A DNA stretch of 64,000 nt from Cunninghamia lanceolata (GCA_027924645.1 BSBN01000297.1:2852001-2916000); one strand, 5' to 3'. Positions 22,907 through 36,581 are shown, counted from the stretch's first letter. Program-made: numbers and translations. The notes: generated from the sequence alone by a model not told the origin.

Positions 22907-25180
22907 GTGAACTCCTTGGGATCCCAGAACATAGAGAGAGGGCTCTTTACTATATCAATATCATAGACAAAATTGACCACCTTGCCAATGTGCCTACTAT
23001 TACCACTACAAAAACAAATACCCAAGATGTTCTCGAGGTCTATTTAGGATTATCTTTAGTAGATATTTAATTAAATATGGATCATTTATATAGTTAATTA
23101 AATAGATCCTATGCCTATACTTATTTCACCCCTCCTCCATTGTAAGCCTTCTAGGACATTGTCTTAGTATTTTAGCCATAACTTTTGCATTTTTTGGTAT
23201 TTTTTAGCAAACAAATTCTTTTCATCTTTTCGTCTTACTTTCATTTCCACCTATTATCCATTTGTACATTTTTGTCTTATTTGTTACCATTTTGTCATCC
23301 TCCAAGACACCCACTTGCTCTCTTGCCTACACTATCCATAATTCAAAAAATCAAGGGTTTATACATAGAGTTAGTGTGACTTATTTGTATAACTACTTTT
23401 TATGATTTATTACTATTATATTTTATTAGTGTATTATTTCTTACAAGCTCACAAGGGGGCTAACTAAGGTAGATCCCCTCTAATCCTCTATTTTATAGGT
23501 GTTCCATTTTGAAAATATTGGCTTCATGTCAAATACAAAAAAAATGTTCAATAGTATTAGAAAGTTTCAAGAGTAAAGTGGTTTTAAAATCATCTAAAAA
23601 AATCCTCTAATTTTTTACCAATTTTGAGAATTTTTAATTTTTAGGGAATTTTCAAGAGTCGATAGGACATTTATGCAAAACTAGCTTGTATAGTAAGGAA
23701 TTTGGATCTCAAATGGAATGTTATTAAATGATTATTTTAGATTGAAATATTCATGGAAGATGTCTTATAATATCATACCTCAAATATTCTAATACATAAT
23801 TAGAAAACTAGGTGAAACCTTTCCATTTCTTTGTTTTCACCTTTCTTTCACGTAGTCAAATTGGATTGTGCTCTGTCAAATTTGCCTTCAAATTTGCATG
23901 TTTTGTAGGACTTATACTCGTACTTAGGAATCTATGATATATATCAACTAACATATCTACAATTTTTCAAACCTCTACCCTTTACTGAACTAAGTGAACT
24001 TGTTCCTTGCTTCTCTCTTTCTATCATTCTAGTCACATGTAGTGATCTATTGGGTTTGGATTTATTTTTGCATGCTTGTAGTTTTACCCTTTAGGGAAAC
24101 TTATTATGCACTATCATAAGCATCTCCATAGGTATTCAAAACTCTACCTATTCTAGAACTAGGCAAACCTATCTTTGTCCTTTTCTTTCACTATTAAGAT
24201 CACTCGTACCTATTTCTAAGTTCTTATTTCCTATCTAGTATTGTTGACTTGTTAGTCCCAATTGCAAGTGTGTTTTAAATAGGCCAAATTAGGATTTCTA
24301 AGGCACATTTTAATTTACTTCATTTAATCCTAAATATAACACACACCCATTAAAGAATGATTTTTTTTTAATATTTTAGTTATAAAAGGATGTCTATTTG
24401 ACATGATCCTTTACTTTCTATTTTTTCCCTTACATCCCTCCTCCTTTTCATCCCCCTAAAAAATAAGGCTTCAGTTAGAATAGATAAGTAATTAGCCTTT
24501 CAATCTAAAATATTGACTCATAGATTTGTTCCACATATATGAGGATTTCCATGCTTAATGACTCTACCTATCAAATTTATTCTAAAAATATATTTAGGCC
24601 ATCAACAACTTGGATAAATTTTCTACTACAAATCAATATGGGGCAAGAAAGATATGGAACTATGATGAAACAAGTGTATTGTAAGTAGGAAGAATTTGTG
24701 TGATGTGAGTTATTGTAAACTAGGCAATAGAAGCGCATCACACTTTCTATAAAAAGTAAGGAGTGGATAATAACATTTTGTTGTATTAATGCAACAGGGC
24801 ACAACATAATAGGGTTTTATTTTTTAACATAAAAAGACAAATAAAAAACCACATCTATTAACTATGAATCAAGAGCATGCATGGAATCCCAACCACATGC
24901 TTGGATGACCAAAGAGTTCTTCTTAAATTTGTTTCATTATTTTTCTAAGCTGGTCTCTAGTGGAGTTTCACCCACAAATATGTATCTCCTTATTTTTAAT
25001 GGACATGTCTAAGCCATGTTACTTTTAGCATAACCTAGTAGGCTAAATCTTTGGCCATTAACCTTTTGACTTTGCCTACTCATACCATCCATAATATTTA
25101 TGTATTAGATGTAAACATGTTTGCACCATAAATAAGGACATAACTAGCTAAACTTGGTAGCAAATCTTTCAATCTTGCCC
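22907..25180. other. AT-rich, no recognisable feature
   Basis: I see no coding frame longer than chance, no repeat shared with the rest of the window and no LTR edge. Runs of A or T (for example 24361-24370) are common. Confidence 0.4.
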
Positions 25181-25189
25181 TTTCATATG

Positions 25190-25651
25190 ATAATATCAAA
25201 GTAGGTTTTCAAGGGACTATAATTTGTCCACTCAATCAAAATGCACTTGCAAATGACATGAGTTCGAGTTAAACATTCTTTTCTAAAGAAGAAGATAAGG
25301 TGACAAATATTGCAAACATAGAAAAGTTTGTAGGTATCAAGAGGTTGAAGTGCAACATTATTTGGCAAAAAATGGTAGAGTTAGATTCATCAAGAGGTAG
25401 TGTTGAAATTAAACAGTTAGATCTAAAAAAAGAGGTGAATGAAAGCACAAGTTAAATTACTCATATGAATCAAAAACTGATTTAGATGGTGGCATGATCT
25501 TGCAAACATAGGTAAACCCACTAGATTGTGTTAAAGCCAAGGATCCACTAACCGCAGAATGCAAATTGATTCTAAAAATGAAGTACCATCTTTCATGCCT
25601 TCCCCTTGTCCACTTCCAAGAAGTGGGGTGGCTTAATATCATGTAAATACC
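25190..25651 (+). other. Coding-like remnant of unknown type
   Basis: One plus-strand frame from about 25235 gives FFSKEEDKVTNIANIEKF and then VEIKQLDLKKEVNES with few stops over about 70 codons, which looks like a former coding sequence. I do not recognise the protein. It is unique to the left of the first large repeat and is not present before the second copy. Confidence 0.25.
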
Positions 25652-25899
25652 ACAAATTAGGAAACTACATATTTGGATGACAATTAAATTCCAAATCAAC
25701 AAGTGAGATACACTCAAGATACATAAGATCATTTAGATTTGGAAGCTAATGAAACACTAGACTAGCAGGTGAGATGCACTCAAGATAAATAAAAACATCT
25801 AGATGGTCCATTGAAGTACATTCTGAAGATACCAATTGAAAGGGTTCACAAGAAGCCCTATCCCCTAGATGGTGGTGCAATTAGGCTAAGTAGACAATC

Positions 25900-26620
25900 T
25901 CAAATCCTTAAACAAATGAATATATAATCATACATGAGAAGCAAGAAGCAAGAAAAAGAGAATTTGAAGAAATAAAAGTAAGGGAAAAAAGAAAACAAAG
26001 GCAAGAAAAATCTAATGAATCAAAAAAAAAAATTAAAGGAGGGAATAATAAAATCTTTAAAGAGAATTAAAGAGAAAAAAGAGGAAAGAGGAAAAGATGC
26101 AACAACAAAGGGAGAATGAGTAAAAGAAAGAGTAAGAAAGGCTTGAAAAAGAACAAAGGAAAATAGTAAAGGATATGAATCAAGCACAAGATGCAAGTAG
26201 GAAGAGGTGTTTGAGTACTCCCTTAGACCTTCTAATTGCACATCATCAAATTCTCAAGGATATGTAAAACATATTAAGCCCTTCTTATGCCATGCTTAAC
26301 AACTTCCAAGTTAGTAACCACCCTCATTTTCCTACAAGCTAAATCCAAATTTTTGCTCTCTTTGATCAAGCAATGTTTGGTCATCTTTCTTTAACAACAA
26401 TGAATATGTCAATCATAAATCTTGTTGTATCAACTCCTAAAACTACTTCAATAGGAAATCTTATAGAAGATCTAGAGGCATTCCCATGCTTTATGGTAAA
26501 CTAGAAAATGGATTTCATATCAAGTTTTTGGTATAATGTACATGGAATATGTCAAAACTTTTAAAAACCATCTAGTCAGCAATGCCTTAGGGACTTTGTA
26601 ATAGAAGTTAATGATTTTGT
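25900..26620 (+). pseudogene. Lys/Glu-rich coding remnant, unrecognised (copy 1)
   Basis: The plus strand from about 25940 encodes long runs of Lys, Glu and Arg, a probable former coiled coil. These are followed by LLIAHHQILKDM, then FALFDQAMFGHLSLTT-like sequence, and IGNLIEDLEAFP at about 26455-26490. The same order is seen in copy 2 at about 37190-37870, where 37554-37865 is still open. Conservation of the readable frame in two copies suggests a real former gene, possibly a gag-like protein. The minus-strand frame over the A-rich part is a compositional artefact. Confidence 0.4.
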
Positions 26621-27539
26621 AATACTTTTTCAAAGGATTATATTACCATACTATGTAACCAACATTACCACAATGTAATGTATATAATATGGAATATGTT
26701 TGGTCTTGTTTTGTTTGGGATTGATTCTACTGTAGATCTCTTGGTACCCTGGCCTAGTATGGTTATTATCAGGCTTTTATGATGTAATGCTAGTTTGATA
26801 GAACTTATCGTGTATGGGACTGGGACCCTTTTCCCAGCTAAACTTAATCAAAAACAATGCCTTAGAAATTTTTTAATAGATGCTATTAATGATTTTGAAA
26901 TGTTTTGTCAATGGATTGTGAAAGAAAATTATGTAACTATACACAAAAAATGATTTCATATATATATAACTTCATGTAATTAACAACTTCTAAGTTTATC
27001 CATTATAGAGGATATTGTTAAGTTTTGTAAGTGGACGGTGATATAAGAATATGCAATTTTTCAATACCATAAAAGTAAATTCTTGCAATGTAATTTGTCA
27101 ATAAAATGAAACTAAATTCTTACAATGTAACTTGTCAATACCATGAAAGAATATGTATCTTGCAAAAAATTTCAAACAAAAAGAATAGTGTTAAAAAAAT
27201 GCATAACCTCCACAATTTCTACTATAGTTTCCATTTATTTTAGTGCCCACCCACTTAACCATTTTCTTATCCTTTTTCCTAATCCAAAGTGTAATTATTA
27301 TGTTTTTGTGTTTTTACTTGATTTTACATTTTTTCTAATGTACCTAACATTTTTCCTATTTGTTCTTTATCTTTTTTATTTTGATAGTTTTGGGACTCTA
27401 GTATGAATAAGTTGACATCTCCATAACTGTAGTAGCATCCTTAATTTTTTAAAATATATAAACATGTTTTAACCCACCTTTTTCTATTTTTTCGTTGACT
27501 GAAAACCCTAGCCACATCACTTTTTTACATTTTCACTCA

Positions 27540-27640
27540 ATGACGCATTTTGTCTATTTAAGAACCTTGTGTGGAAACATTTGCTTCTCTTAATGATTCA
27601 CTCTCTCTCTCTATCATTACTATCTCTCTTAAAAATTATT
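27540..27640 (+). promoter_or_regulatory. TATA-like box and CT-rich leader (copy 1)
   Basis: CTATTTAAGAACC is followed about 45 bases later by a (CT)n run, an arrangement common at plant retrotransposon and gene promoters. It is conserved in copy 2 (38829-38900). It could be the LTR promoter of the repeated element; no transcript evidence is available. Confidence 0.35.
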
Positions 27641-29176
27641 TTTATGTTGTCTCAACCATTCCTCTGATCTCTTAGTAGCACTCTTGTTCTGCTATTTGTA
27701 TCCATATTTTGTATCCTCACTCTCTTCAAAAGCTCACATTCTCCCTCATTTTTTATAAAGGCTTGCAACCCATTCGAGATCCACATGATATTATGAAGGA
27801 TTTCATATTTTTTATTATTAGTTATATCTTCATTTTTATTTCAACACTCAAGGGTTTCAAGTTAATGAGAAAAATATTCAATCATTACAATATCTAGTTC
27901 TCTTCTTTTTGGTAAAATTTGGTTCTTTAATTTATACTTGTATTCCATTCTTGACATTGTTATCTGTTCCATATTTTGATTTACATTGTTCTCATTTCTT
28001 GAAGTTTTATTTAAGCATCATTGTTATTAGAAGGAAATTCTTCCTCATCTCTCTTCTATCTTGGGAATAAAACTGGTGGGTAGCTAATCCTTTCTCCTTT
28101 GATTGATCTACCCTCTTCTTCCCTTCTTCATTTCTCATTTTAGAAAAGTAATATGGGAAGTTTCTCCTCTCTTATTCTCTTGAGCTCCCCTCCTTTCCCT
28201 TCTTTTTATTACTTAAAAGGGTTGATCTCTCCTTGAGTCCTTGATTTGGGGAAGCTTCCTTTTTATTTCCTATCCCTTTGAGTTCTCTCTAACTTAAGGA
28301 TATTCTTCATATTGCTCACATTTAAATGCTAAAAATACCTTGTTATATTCTTTAGATTATTTTAAAATTTATTATAAGACTTTGTACTCTCATACTTAGC
28401 ACTTAATTGGATTATTCACTTCCCTTTGTCCTCATGCACAAATAACATAGTGAGTATGTCTCAAAGATTTATTTGTCACTAGTTGGTACACACATTTTTT
28501 TATTCATTTTGTCACAAATCTAAAGTGCACACAAAATCTATTTGGTTGTCTATGGAGGTCAAAAGGCCAAAATAAGGATCTAACCATTTTGACAAGCTCT
28601 TATGTAGCCACCCTCTTTCCTCCTTTGTCTTAGATACAAGTTCAACATTTTTGGACACTCCAAAGAGGAAAAATATCTCTTGATGACATACAATTTTATT
28701 ATTTATTCATATTTAATTTCCTTCAAATTACTTTACTTTTAATCAATTTATCTCTACATATATCATGTGCTCTATTCACCTTTGTCCATTCTATTTTGTA
28801 TGTCTTGACTTGCTAGTCTATCACTTTCTATTTTTCTACACAATGTGTAGGACTCAAGCATAGTCTCATTGACATCCTCATGGGCACACTAGCATCCTTG
28901 CATCATAATAAAAATTGTATCAAAACCTCAAAGATCTAAAACCCCCAAAAAGCAAAACCCATTTCATAAATTGTAAAACAAAACATACCCAAAACATTAA
29001 GAGGATAAGAAAATAAAAAATCATCACATGTACCTAATTTTTAAATCAAAATGCCCTAAAATAAGTTGTAGAAAATCCACATAATTCAAAATGGAAGCCC
29101 TAGGTGCCAATATATTAAGAAAAATGATAAAGTCAAGGTGATATTAAAAGCTTATCATCATACATGGCACATGCTC

Positions 29177-29530
29177 TTAGATTCTTGCCAAACATAGATT
29201 TAAATTGATATGCCTAGTGGGGATAGCCTTTGCTAGAAAAACTTTAGACATGGTGGGGCAAAAATTGACCATGGGTATGACATCCCTCATATTTTTTGCA
29301 AATGCAATTGTACTGTCATTAGCATCTTCCTTCATGTGGCTTATGGTGGGCAAATTGGTAGATGGCATGGAAGTGAGCAAAATTAATAAAATTAAATTAT
29401 TCAACCTAGAAAATGAGGAATGTGGTATATGCATGTTATCCTTGCTCATTAGATTCCTCAACTGAGCAATTAGCAAAAAATTCATTAGGTAAGGAATAGC
29501 TTGAAAGACTAAACCAAAAATCCTTTGCAC
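29177..29530 (-). CDS. Unrecognised open frame in copy 1
   Basis: A 117-codon minus-strand frame with hydrophobic start and a later FLAKAIPTRHINLN stretch. The homologous region of copy 2 is split by the solo LTR at 40563-41437. A plus-strand frame also covers it. No family is recognised and it may be fortuitous. Confidence 0.2.
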   Translation of the reverse strand: MQRIFGLVFQAIPYLMNFLLIAQLRNLMSKDNMHIPHSSFSRLNNLILLILLTSMPSTNLPTISHMKEDANDSTIAFAKNMRDVIPMVNFCPTMSKVFLAKAIPTRHINLNLCLARI

Positions 29531-30765
29531 ACCAATGCTTGCATTATAAGATTAAGGCAAGTAATTTCAGGGTTAGTTATTTTAAAATTGAGAAAGGCTT
29601 TCCTTAGGTTTAGAGTTTTTAAACGACAATACATTATCAAAATAATTTGATCAGGTTAAGAGTGTTCATTCTATATTGTTAAATTGTTTAACTTGTTAGT
29701 TGTGTGTCTACATAATTAAATGTTAAAAAGATGTTTTAAAATATGATTATATAAATGACTTGAGTGCTTTTATAGATACTATCAAGGAAAAGTATTTAAT
29801 TATTTGCACCAATAATTTCAAAGCCTATCATGGGTCATAGGTTTAAAAAACCTTTTATTTATAGCTAAATTGCAAATATCAATGTTGTGAAATCACATTT
29901 TATAATGTAAACCTAAAACCTTAAATTTAAACAATAAACTTATTAAATAAACTACTATAAAATTGTGAAAATCAATAATCACATATAATTTTGAGAGACA
30001 TGAAATTGGAATACACAACTAGTCAGTCCTTTCCTTATATAGTTGTAACTCCAATATCTAATTCATAAAATACTTACTCAACGTTGAGAAGTCGAATTGA
30101 ATATTAGAGCAGCAGTTATGATTAAATTAACGCTTCATAGAACTAATCTCTACAACAAGGAAGCTTGCACTCTGCGTCATCCATCGATTTAACTTGGTCA
30201 GAATTGCTTATATTACTTTTTAATGGTCGTCGAATCTCATCCCACTGTATTTCGATGCAAACAAAGGATTTAATTTATTCATTGACGTTGTCCTGTCGAT
30301 CAAACACACCATCATCATTATTTTTATTGTAAGTCTGTGAATCTCAATGTTTAAGACTGTGGGGGATGATTAAAGAGACGAAGCATATCTGGTTATAAAT
30401 GAATATACTAAGTTGCATAGATCCCAACTGAAAAAACTTCTATTGTTTTTAATATTATGGCGGAGATAAACAAAGGAGGATAGAATAAACTTGTTATATT
30501 TCATGATTACCTTCACCAGAAAAATTCTACTCTGAATTTTACTGTCATGAACTCCGAGGTGAGGTGACTTAATTTGAATATAAGGGATATGAATAATGAT
30601 GACAATCCTTTAGTCGCCATCGAAATTTAAATATCGAGGCAATTTAGAGTGTTAATGTGATTGAAAGAAGAAGAATTCTACTTAAAGAGTGAAGCTGTAG
30701 ACTTGATAGCTAAAAAGAACAACTAGAAATTGCATTTCTTATCTCTATACTTGTTTGTTTTGAGC

Positions 30766-30925
30766 AGTAACAATCAAATAGATGAGTAATTGTCACTTCT
30801 AACTAGATTTTTTTATCATAGAGTTTATTAGGGTTTAAACAATAACAATCAAATAGATGAGTAATTGTCACTACTAACTAGATTTTCTTATTATGGAGTT
30901 GTCTAGGGTTTAAAAAACTTTGTGT
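30766..30925 (+). repeat. Tandem duplication of ~75 bp (copy 1)
   Basis: AACAATCAAATAGATGAGTA begins two adjacent units, at about 30768 and 30843, each continuing through ATTGTCACT-TAACTAGATTTT. The same duplication is present in copy 2 (about 43008-43130), so it predates the large duplication. Confidence 0.85.
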
Positions 30926-31429
30926 TGTATTGAGAATTTTCTTCATTTCTAGTTCTTATTTCCTATCCTAATTAGTATTCGAGTCTTCTAATTAATTATC
31001 ATTTGAGATTTTTAAGTAGTACAACATCAAGTAGTTGGCTAATTGTTAATCCTTAGGAATTGTGAAGTTGTGTGATAGTGTCTAGGTCTTGGAAGGTTAA
31101 GGAATTTCTACTTTGCAATGCTAAGATCTCTACTTAGAAGTGGAATAAGGAGGTGAGAATGGAGAACTTAGACTATCTACATGCATGTGTGAGCCCTACC
31201 TTGAAAAATAACACGGAAAGAGTGATGATGAATCATAATTGGACATGACCCAACAATAAAAGTGAATAATCCAAGATCAATCATATGTGGAATAATTTGT
31301 GTTATGTGTTTTAGCCAATAAAGTTGTTATTGGATGCATTTGAGAAGTCATAGATGACAAAGATACGTCCATGCATGAGAAGCCATTAAAAAAGGCTTCT
31401 CATAAAATATGAACATATCTCGTTCAAAT

Positions 31430-31790
31430 TTGAGACAAAAATGGAAATAAAATATTTTGAAGGATGAATTAGTGCTAAGTTTTTTGATACATGGATTGAG
31501 AAAATGGAGGTATATTTTAGTGTGCATAATGTTAGTCAGGGACAAAAGATTTATTTTCCAAACTTAAAATGGAAGTATACGCTCTTATATCCTAGGAAAG
31601 CTATTTGGATACTTTTAAACAGAAGAAAAATCCTATTTTTGTTAGTTGGGATGAGTTCAAAAAGTTGTTGCATAAAAATTCTATCTAATTGGGAATGAAA
31701 ATGATCAAAATATTAAATGGTTGTATTCCAACTAGATGGTGAACAAAATGTGTATGACTAAGTTGTAAAGCACAGTTACTTCTTTTTGTG
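31430..31790 (+). pseudogene. Ty3/gypsy gag fragment (copy 1)
   Basis: KFFDTWIEKMEVYFSVHNVS, then GQKIYFPNLKW, matches the start of the retrotransposon gag domain (W-I-x2-M-E-x-YF, then a charged KI-FA-LK block). In another frame the following part reads WDEFKKLLHK, also a gag motif. A frame shift lies near 31620 and more stops follow. In copy 3 (12318-13069) the matching segment is missing. Confidence 0.78.
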
Positions 31791-32580
31791 ACCCTTGTCA
31801 CGCTTTATCTATTTCAATTGCATATCATATATGTATCTTGGATAGTTTGTTGAAATTATCAACCCTTAAGTTAGCTTACAAAAAAAATGGCATTGATTTT
31901 AATATTCACTTGGTTGTATATTATGTGGATGCTTACCTTTTGTTCCAGTATTTATATGTTTTCTATAATCATAATAATTAATTACATACAATAGCTATTA
32001 TTGGTGATCTAGAAAATGACATTGATGGTTCCTACTTATTATAATGTTTTTCAATGACATGATTTAAGTATGCTCCTAGGACCCTTATATTAGGGTTCCA
32101 TAGTATGTCTCTTTATGATTATTTAATTAAGTGATTTATGTGATATTCTTATTGTGTTAAAGAAGGTAACATTTATAGACATTTTGTTTTCTTGTGGTAC
32201 CATGGTCTTCATCATGATGGTTATGAATAGGGTATGAAACTTAAAGGATACTTATTTTTAGAAATTTTAATTGATTGTTGTTACCAAAATTAGATAACCA
32301 TGCATTTGTGTAAATTATTATCATTGAAGAATTATTGTGAATAATTGGAACTTGTTATAATTGAATTGTGATTAATGCATTTTTAGATTTTTCAAATTGT
32401 GTCTATACAATTATTGTTTAGACAATATAATATCTCAAACAAATCACAACATTAGTAAATGATGATGATTATTTGTTTATAACCATTGTGATTATTGTGA
32501 TGTGAAATATATGCTGATTTTAATTTGTCTATTATGTAATGAGAAATAATAGACTTAGACACAATTTGAATTCTTAGGTC

Positions 32581-33400
32581 ATGGATGCGAGCGATCCTGG
32601 GAGGCCCACCCTTCTCCCTTCGGTACAGGTTGACCCTGGTATATTCTCGGGTTGTCCATCTTAACCCATGTCTCTGATGGAGGCTTCAATTCCCAAATCA
32701 TGGAAGAACGTCCTCTTAGGGAACAATGAACACGTGAACCCTTCTGCTATCCCTAAACTGCAGGAGCTAGAAGGCGAGATAACCTTAAAACTCTAGAATT
32801 TTACAATAGAGAGGATAGTCTCTTTGATGGAGCATTCTTTAGTGGGAAAATTCTTCTCCTTCAGGTTAAATATTGATTTGGTTAGAAGATGGGTGGCTGC
32901 CAAATGGAGACCGAAGGGTGGTGTGTCCATTAGTGTTATGGCGGGAGGATTGTTTCTCTTCAAATTTACTTCTAGGGAAGATCTTATCTCTGTTCTTTCT
33001 GGAGGTCCTTGGATCTATCACAAGCATAATCTTTCTCTTTGTAGGTGGAGGCGAAGATTTGACTTTGCGGCATACCTAAATAAGACAACCCCTATGTGGG
33101 TCAGATTACTGAGGCTCCCTTTGGAATATTAGGATGAAGAAGTGTTCACCCAGATCACCAACACCTTTGGGCATTTTATTGCTCTAGACAACACTGCTAA
33201 AGCTAAATCCATGTTATTCTTTGCTCATTTTTGTGTTAGTGTTGATATTCATAAAACCCTTCCCAACTTTATAACCATAGCATCTAAGTATGGTTAATGG
33301 ACTCAACCCATACTATATAAAAATGCTATGGTGTTCTATCAAAGCTATTCTAAAAAGGGACACTTGATAACACAATGCAAAGTCCCTCAAATGCAACCTT
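32581..33400 (+). pseudogene. LINE ORF1, DUF4283-like
   Basis: The start at 32581 gives MDASDPGRP. After stops near 32660 and 32795, the frame 32824-33132 carries the DUF4283 core: LVGKFFSFRLNIDLVRRWVA, then FKFTSREDLISVLSGGPW, then PMWVRLLRLPLEY. A TAG replaces the usual Trp codon after LPLEY. The following knuckle region (33327-33390) keeps GHLITQC but has lost the first cysteines. The protein would bind LINE RNA. Confidence 0.88.
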
Positions 33401-34068
33401 GCAAACCCACTGAAATGGTGGTTTGTGAGAAGGATGTTTTCAGGGATTACCCCTTCAAGAAAAATATTCTTAATATTATTAGCTCTCCAAATAAGGGCCA
33501 TGAAGGGGAAGTGGAGGAAACTAAAAACCTCAAGGGCCAAACAACAGAGGAACCTAGTTCCTAGAATGTGATCAACAACTTTGTAACAGTGGTTGATCAA
33601 TAAAGCTCTAAGCAAGCAGAGCTACAACAAGAGGAAAACCTTCACCCCTCTCAAAAGGAAATGGAGGAAGGGGAAATACACTATATCAAAGAGACTAATC
33701 CTAGCCAGAGGGAGAGACTGGATGATGGGATGGTGTCAACTGCAAGGTTAGGCACTGTATCCTAGAAGCTTAATATCCCATTAGTCAAGATGGGAGCAAA
33801 AAGTAAGTTGAAAGGAATCTCTTCACTAAGGAATAGTCCCTTTAGCCTGACCCCAGGAGCAGGAACTAGTATATCAAGACCAGGAGCTAGATGGTTGGTC
33901 AACAACTAAAAGGAAAGGGAGGAACCCAAGGAAAAAGATAGTAGATGTGAGAGTTGAAACTAAAGCAGGTAGGCCCTCCCAAAGAGAAACAAGGCAAGGA
34001 GAAGTGAACAAGGAAATAGCCATTGGTAGAAAAAGGACACTAGAGGCCGCCTATAGAAAGTTTTGCAA
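33401..34068 (+). other. ORF1 C-terminal tail and inter-ORF region of the LINE
   Basis: A charged, low-complexity tail, as is usual between ORF1 and ORF2 in plant L1 elements. No domain is recognised. ORF2 starts at 34069. Confidence 0.55.
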
Positions 34069-35003
34069 ATGAGAGTTCTTTCATGGAACATTAAAGGACT
34101 GATTAGTTCTCAAAAATAGTTCTTAGTCAAGAACTGTATTTTAGATTATAAAGTTGACATTCTTCTTTTACAGGAGGCTAAGATGAGAGCAAACAATTTC
34201 AAGTTATTACCAAAGGCCTATGTCTGAATGTTGACTTCTACATAAGTGATGCAATAGGAGCTTCAGGGGTATTATTACGATGTGGAATAATAAAATGGTT
34301 AAAGGTGAATTACCTCTCACATACTAAGAGCAATCTAGGTGTTAAGTTCTCTTCCCATATGCAAAGTCTGGAATGTTATAAATATATATGCGCCTAATCA
34401 AGGTAATTCTAGGAAGGAAGTGTGGGAGGAACTAACCTCTTACATTGTGGACAAAAAAATGATCAATGGATGCTTGCTGGAGATTTTAATTCTCCCTTTT
34501 ACCCCTCTGAGAAACTTGGTGGTATTACGAACTATTCTGATAGTATGGCTGACCTTGCAGACTTTCTTAATAGAGTTGGGCTTATGGATGTAAACCTTCA
34601 AGGGAAGCTATTCACTTGGACTAATAAGAGGAGTGGAGATTATATGATTCAGGTTAAGCTTGATAGTTTCCTTGTTTCCACTAATTGGGATTGCATTTGT
34701 TCTTCTCACCCGGAAACCCTCCCTAGAACTATTTCAAACCATAACCCTCTGTTGTTATCTTGGAAAGACAGTGCTCATAAGGGTCCTTACCACTTTAGGT
34801 TTGAAATTATGTGGACTCACCACCAAAGCTTCAAGGATTGTATTTCTAATTGGTGGAGTACCCCTATTCAAGGATCAACTATATTTAGGCTAGCTCAAAA
34901 TCTCATCATTATTAAAAACGAAGTTAAGGGTTGGAAAAAATTCACTTTTGGAAATATCTTTGAGCATAAGAAAAGGATTTATTCCAAACTCTCAGAAATC
35001 TAG
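34069..35003 (+). pseudogene. LINE ORF2 endonuclease domain
   Basis: ORF2 starts MRVLSWNIKGL at 34069, the canonical beginning of the AP-like endonuclease. LLLQEAKM (34164-34190) holds the metal-binding Glu. After shifts, NIYAPNQG (34380) and AGDFNSP (34473-34495) are intact. FTWTNKRSGD (34612-34640) and KLDSF follow, then SNHNPLLLSW (34732-34765), where SDHxPL is usual and Asp is replaced by Asn. Stops lie between 34130 and 34340. Confidence 0.9.
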
Positions 35004-36560
35004 CTATAAATAGCCCATGTAGATACCTCGGAAGATATCTCTCAAAAAGAAGATACTCTAAGGAAAGAATGGAACAAAGTGTTGAAGAGGGAGGAAATTT
35101 ATTGGAAACAGAAATCCAAAGTGCAATGGTTGTGGGAAGGTGATAGGAATACCGCTTTCTTTCATTAATCTACCTTGAGACACAAGAGGAGGAATAACAT
35201 CACAAGGATGATTAATGAACAAGGGATTGAAGCCAACACTGATATCCAGGTGAGGTAGGTGGCATCGAGGTATTTTTAGAACTTCCTAGCCTATCAAGAG
35301 ATTTATGAGTTGGGAGGGGTGGATGATCAACTCTTGGAGAATATCCCCTCTTCCCTTTCTAAGGAAGATAATGACCTTACTAAATTAGTTTCTAAGGAAA
35401 AGGTCAAGGCTAGCCTCTTCTCCATGGGAGCCTATAAAGCCCCAGGACCAAATGGTTTCCCCCCAACCTTCTTTCAGGTGTATTGGGATATTGTTGGTCA
35501 TGATGTCATGGAGGCTACCAAAGACTTCTTTAGAACTAGGTAGTTCTTGAAGCAATTGAACAACACCTTTATAGCTCTAGTCCCCAAGAAGAATGACCCC
35601 AATTCTATGGGGGACTTCAAACCCATAAGCTTGTGCAACACGGTCTATAAAATCTTCTCTAAAATTCTAGTTTTCAGACTTCAACCTATGTTGGAAAAAT
35701 TGATCAGTGGTTTCCAAAAAGGATTTGTCCCTAGTAGACAAATTTTAGACATTGTCATCTCTACTCATGAAATTCTTTATTCTATGGACAAATGTAATCT
35801 TCTTGTTATGGTCTTCAAACTTGATATCTTGAAGGCTTATGACAGGGTTTCTTGGGACTTCCTCTTCAAAGTCCTTGAGAAATTTGGTTTTTAAGACAAA
35901 GTCCTCAATCTGATCAAGTCTTGTGTTACTATTGTCAAGTTCTATGTCCTTGTGAATGGTATCCCGAGAGGGTTCTTCAATGCTAGGAGGGGGCTAAGGC
36001 GAGGTGACCCCTTATCTTTTTATCTCTTCATAATCATGGATGGAGTGATAAGTAGAAATATTATGAGGCCATTGAGAGCAAGTGATCTCAAAGGCATTAA
36101 ACCAATCACTTCGACTAATCCACCTACCATTCATCAGTTTGTGGATGATACCATACTTTTTGGTTTTGCTTTTGTGGTTGAGGCTTGTAAATGGAAGAGA
36201 TTGTTCAATGAGTATGTTGTTGTTTCAGGCCAATGCATTAACTATGAGAAAAGTCAAATATACTTCTTTAACACCAAGACTGACCTATAATAGAAAATTA
36301 AGGCCATCTTGGGTTGTGGTGAAGCTGAGTTGCCTGAGACTTATCTGGGTCTCTCTTTATCTATCAAGGAAGTTTTCCCCATGTTTTGGAATTCTATCCT
36401 TGAATGGATCCAAAAGAAGCTTGCTAGCTGGAAGGGTAAACTACTGATCCAAGTAGGTAAGTTTCAGCTCCTTAAGCCCTCCCTTCAAGGGGTCCCCATT
36501 TACTTTTTATCTCTTTTCAAGATCCCTAAATACCTTGCTGAAAATTTTGAAAATATTTAG
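35004..36560 (+). pseudogene. LINE ORF2 reverse transcriptase
   Basis: RT blocks appear in order with a few stops. YKAPGPNGF is at 35430-35460, FKPISLCNTVYKIFSKIL at 35610-35670, and FQKGFVPSRQI at 35710-35745. FKLDILKAYDRVSWDF (35815-35862) keeps the first catalytic Asp. GLRRGDPLSFYLF is at 35987-36027, QFVDDTILF at 36136-36165 (both Asp of the catalytic pair present), and LPETYLGLSL at 36325-36356. ASWKGKLLIQVGKFQLLKP follows at about 36424-36480. The three catalytic Asp are all kept although the gene is broken, which suggests a fairly recent death. Confidence 0.93.
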
Positions 36561-36581
36561 AGGAACTTTCTCTGGTTAGGG

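Larger units (their letters stand above)
25652..32566 (+). repeat. Large direct repeat, copy 1 (~6.9 kb)
   Basis: From ACAAATTAGGAAACTACAT to AATAGACTTAGAC this stretch aligns along its whole length with 36917-44779, with scattered substitutions and small indels (roughly one difference per 12-20 bases in the parts I compared by eye). The left junction here is AAATACC|ACAAATTAGG and the right junction is TTAGAC|ACAATTTG; neither shows a target duplication. It holds a Lys/Glu-rich coding remnant, a TATA/CT-rich stretch, an internal tandem duplication and a Ty3/gypsy gag fragment. It is therefore probably a decayed retrotransposon or composite that was duplicated. Confidence 0.92.

Noticed and set aside
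26020..26241. Minus-strand Phe/Ser/Leu-rich frames at 26020-26241 and 37165-37503 that look like membrane proteins
   Set aside because: They are antisense to a Lys/Glu-rich purine tract; hydrophobicity is a reading artefact.
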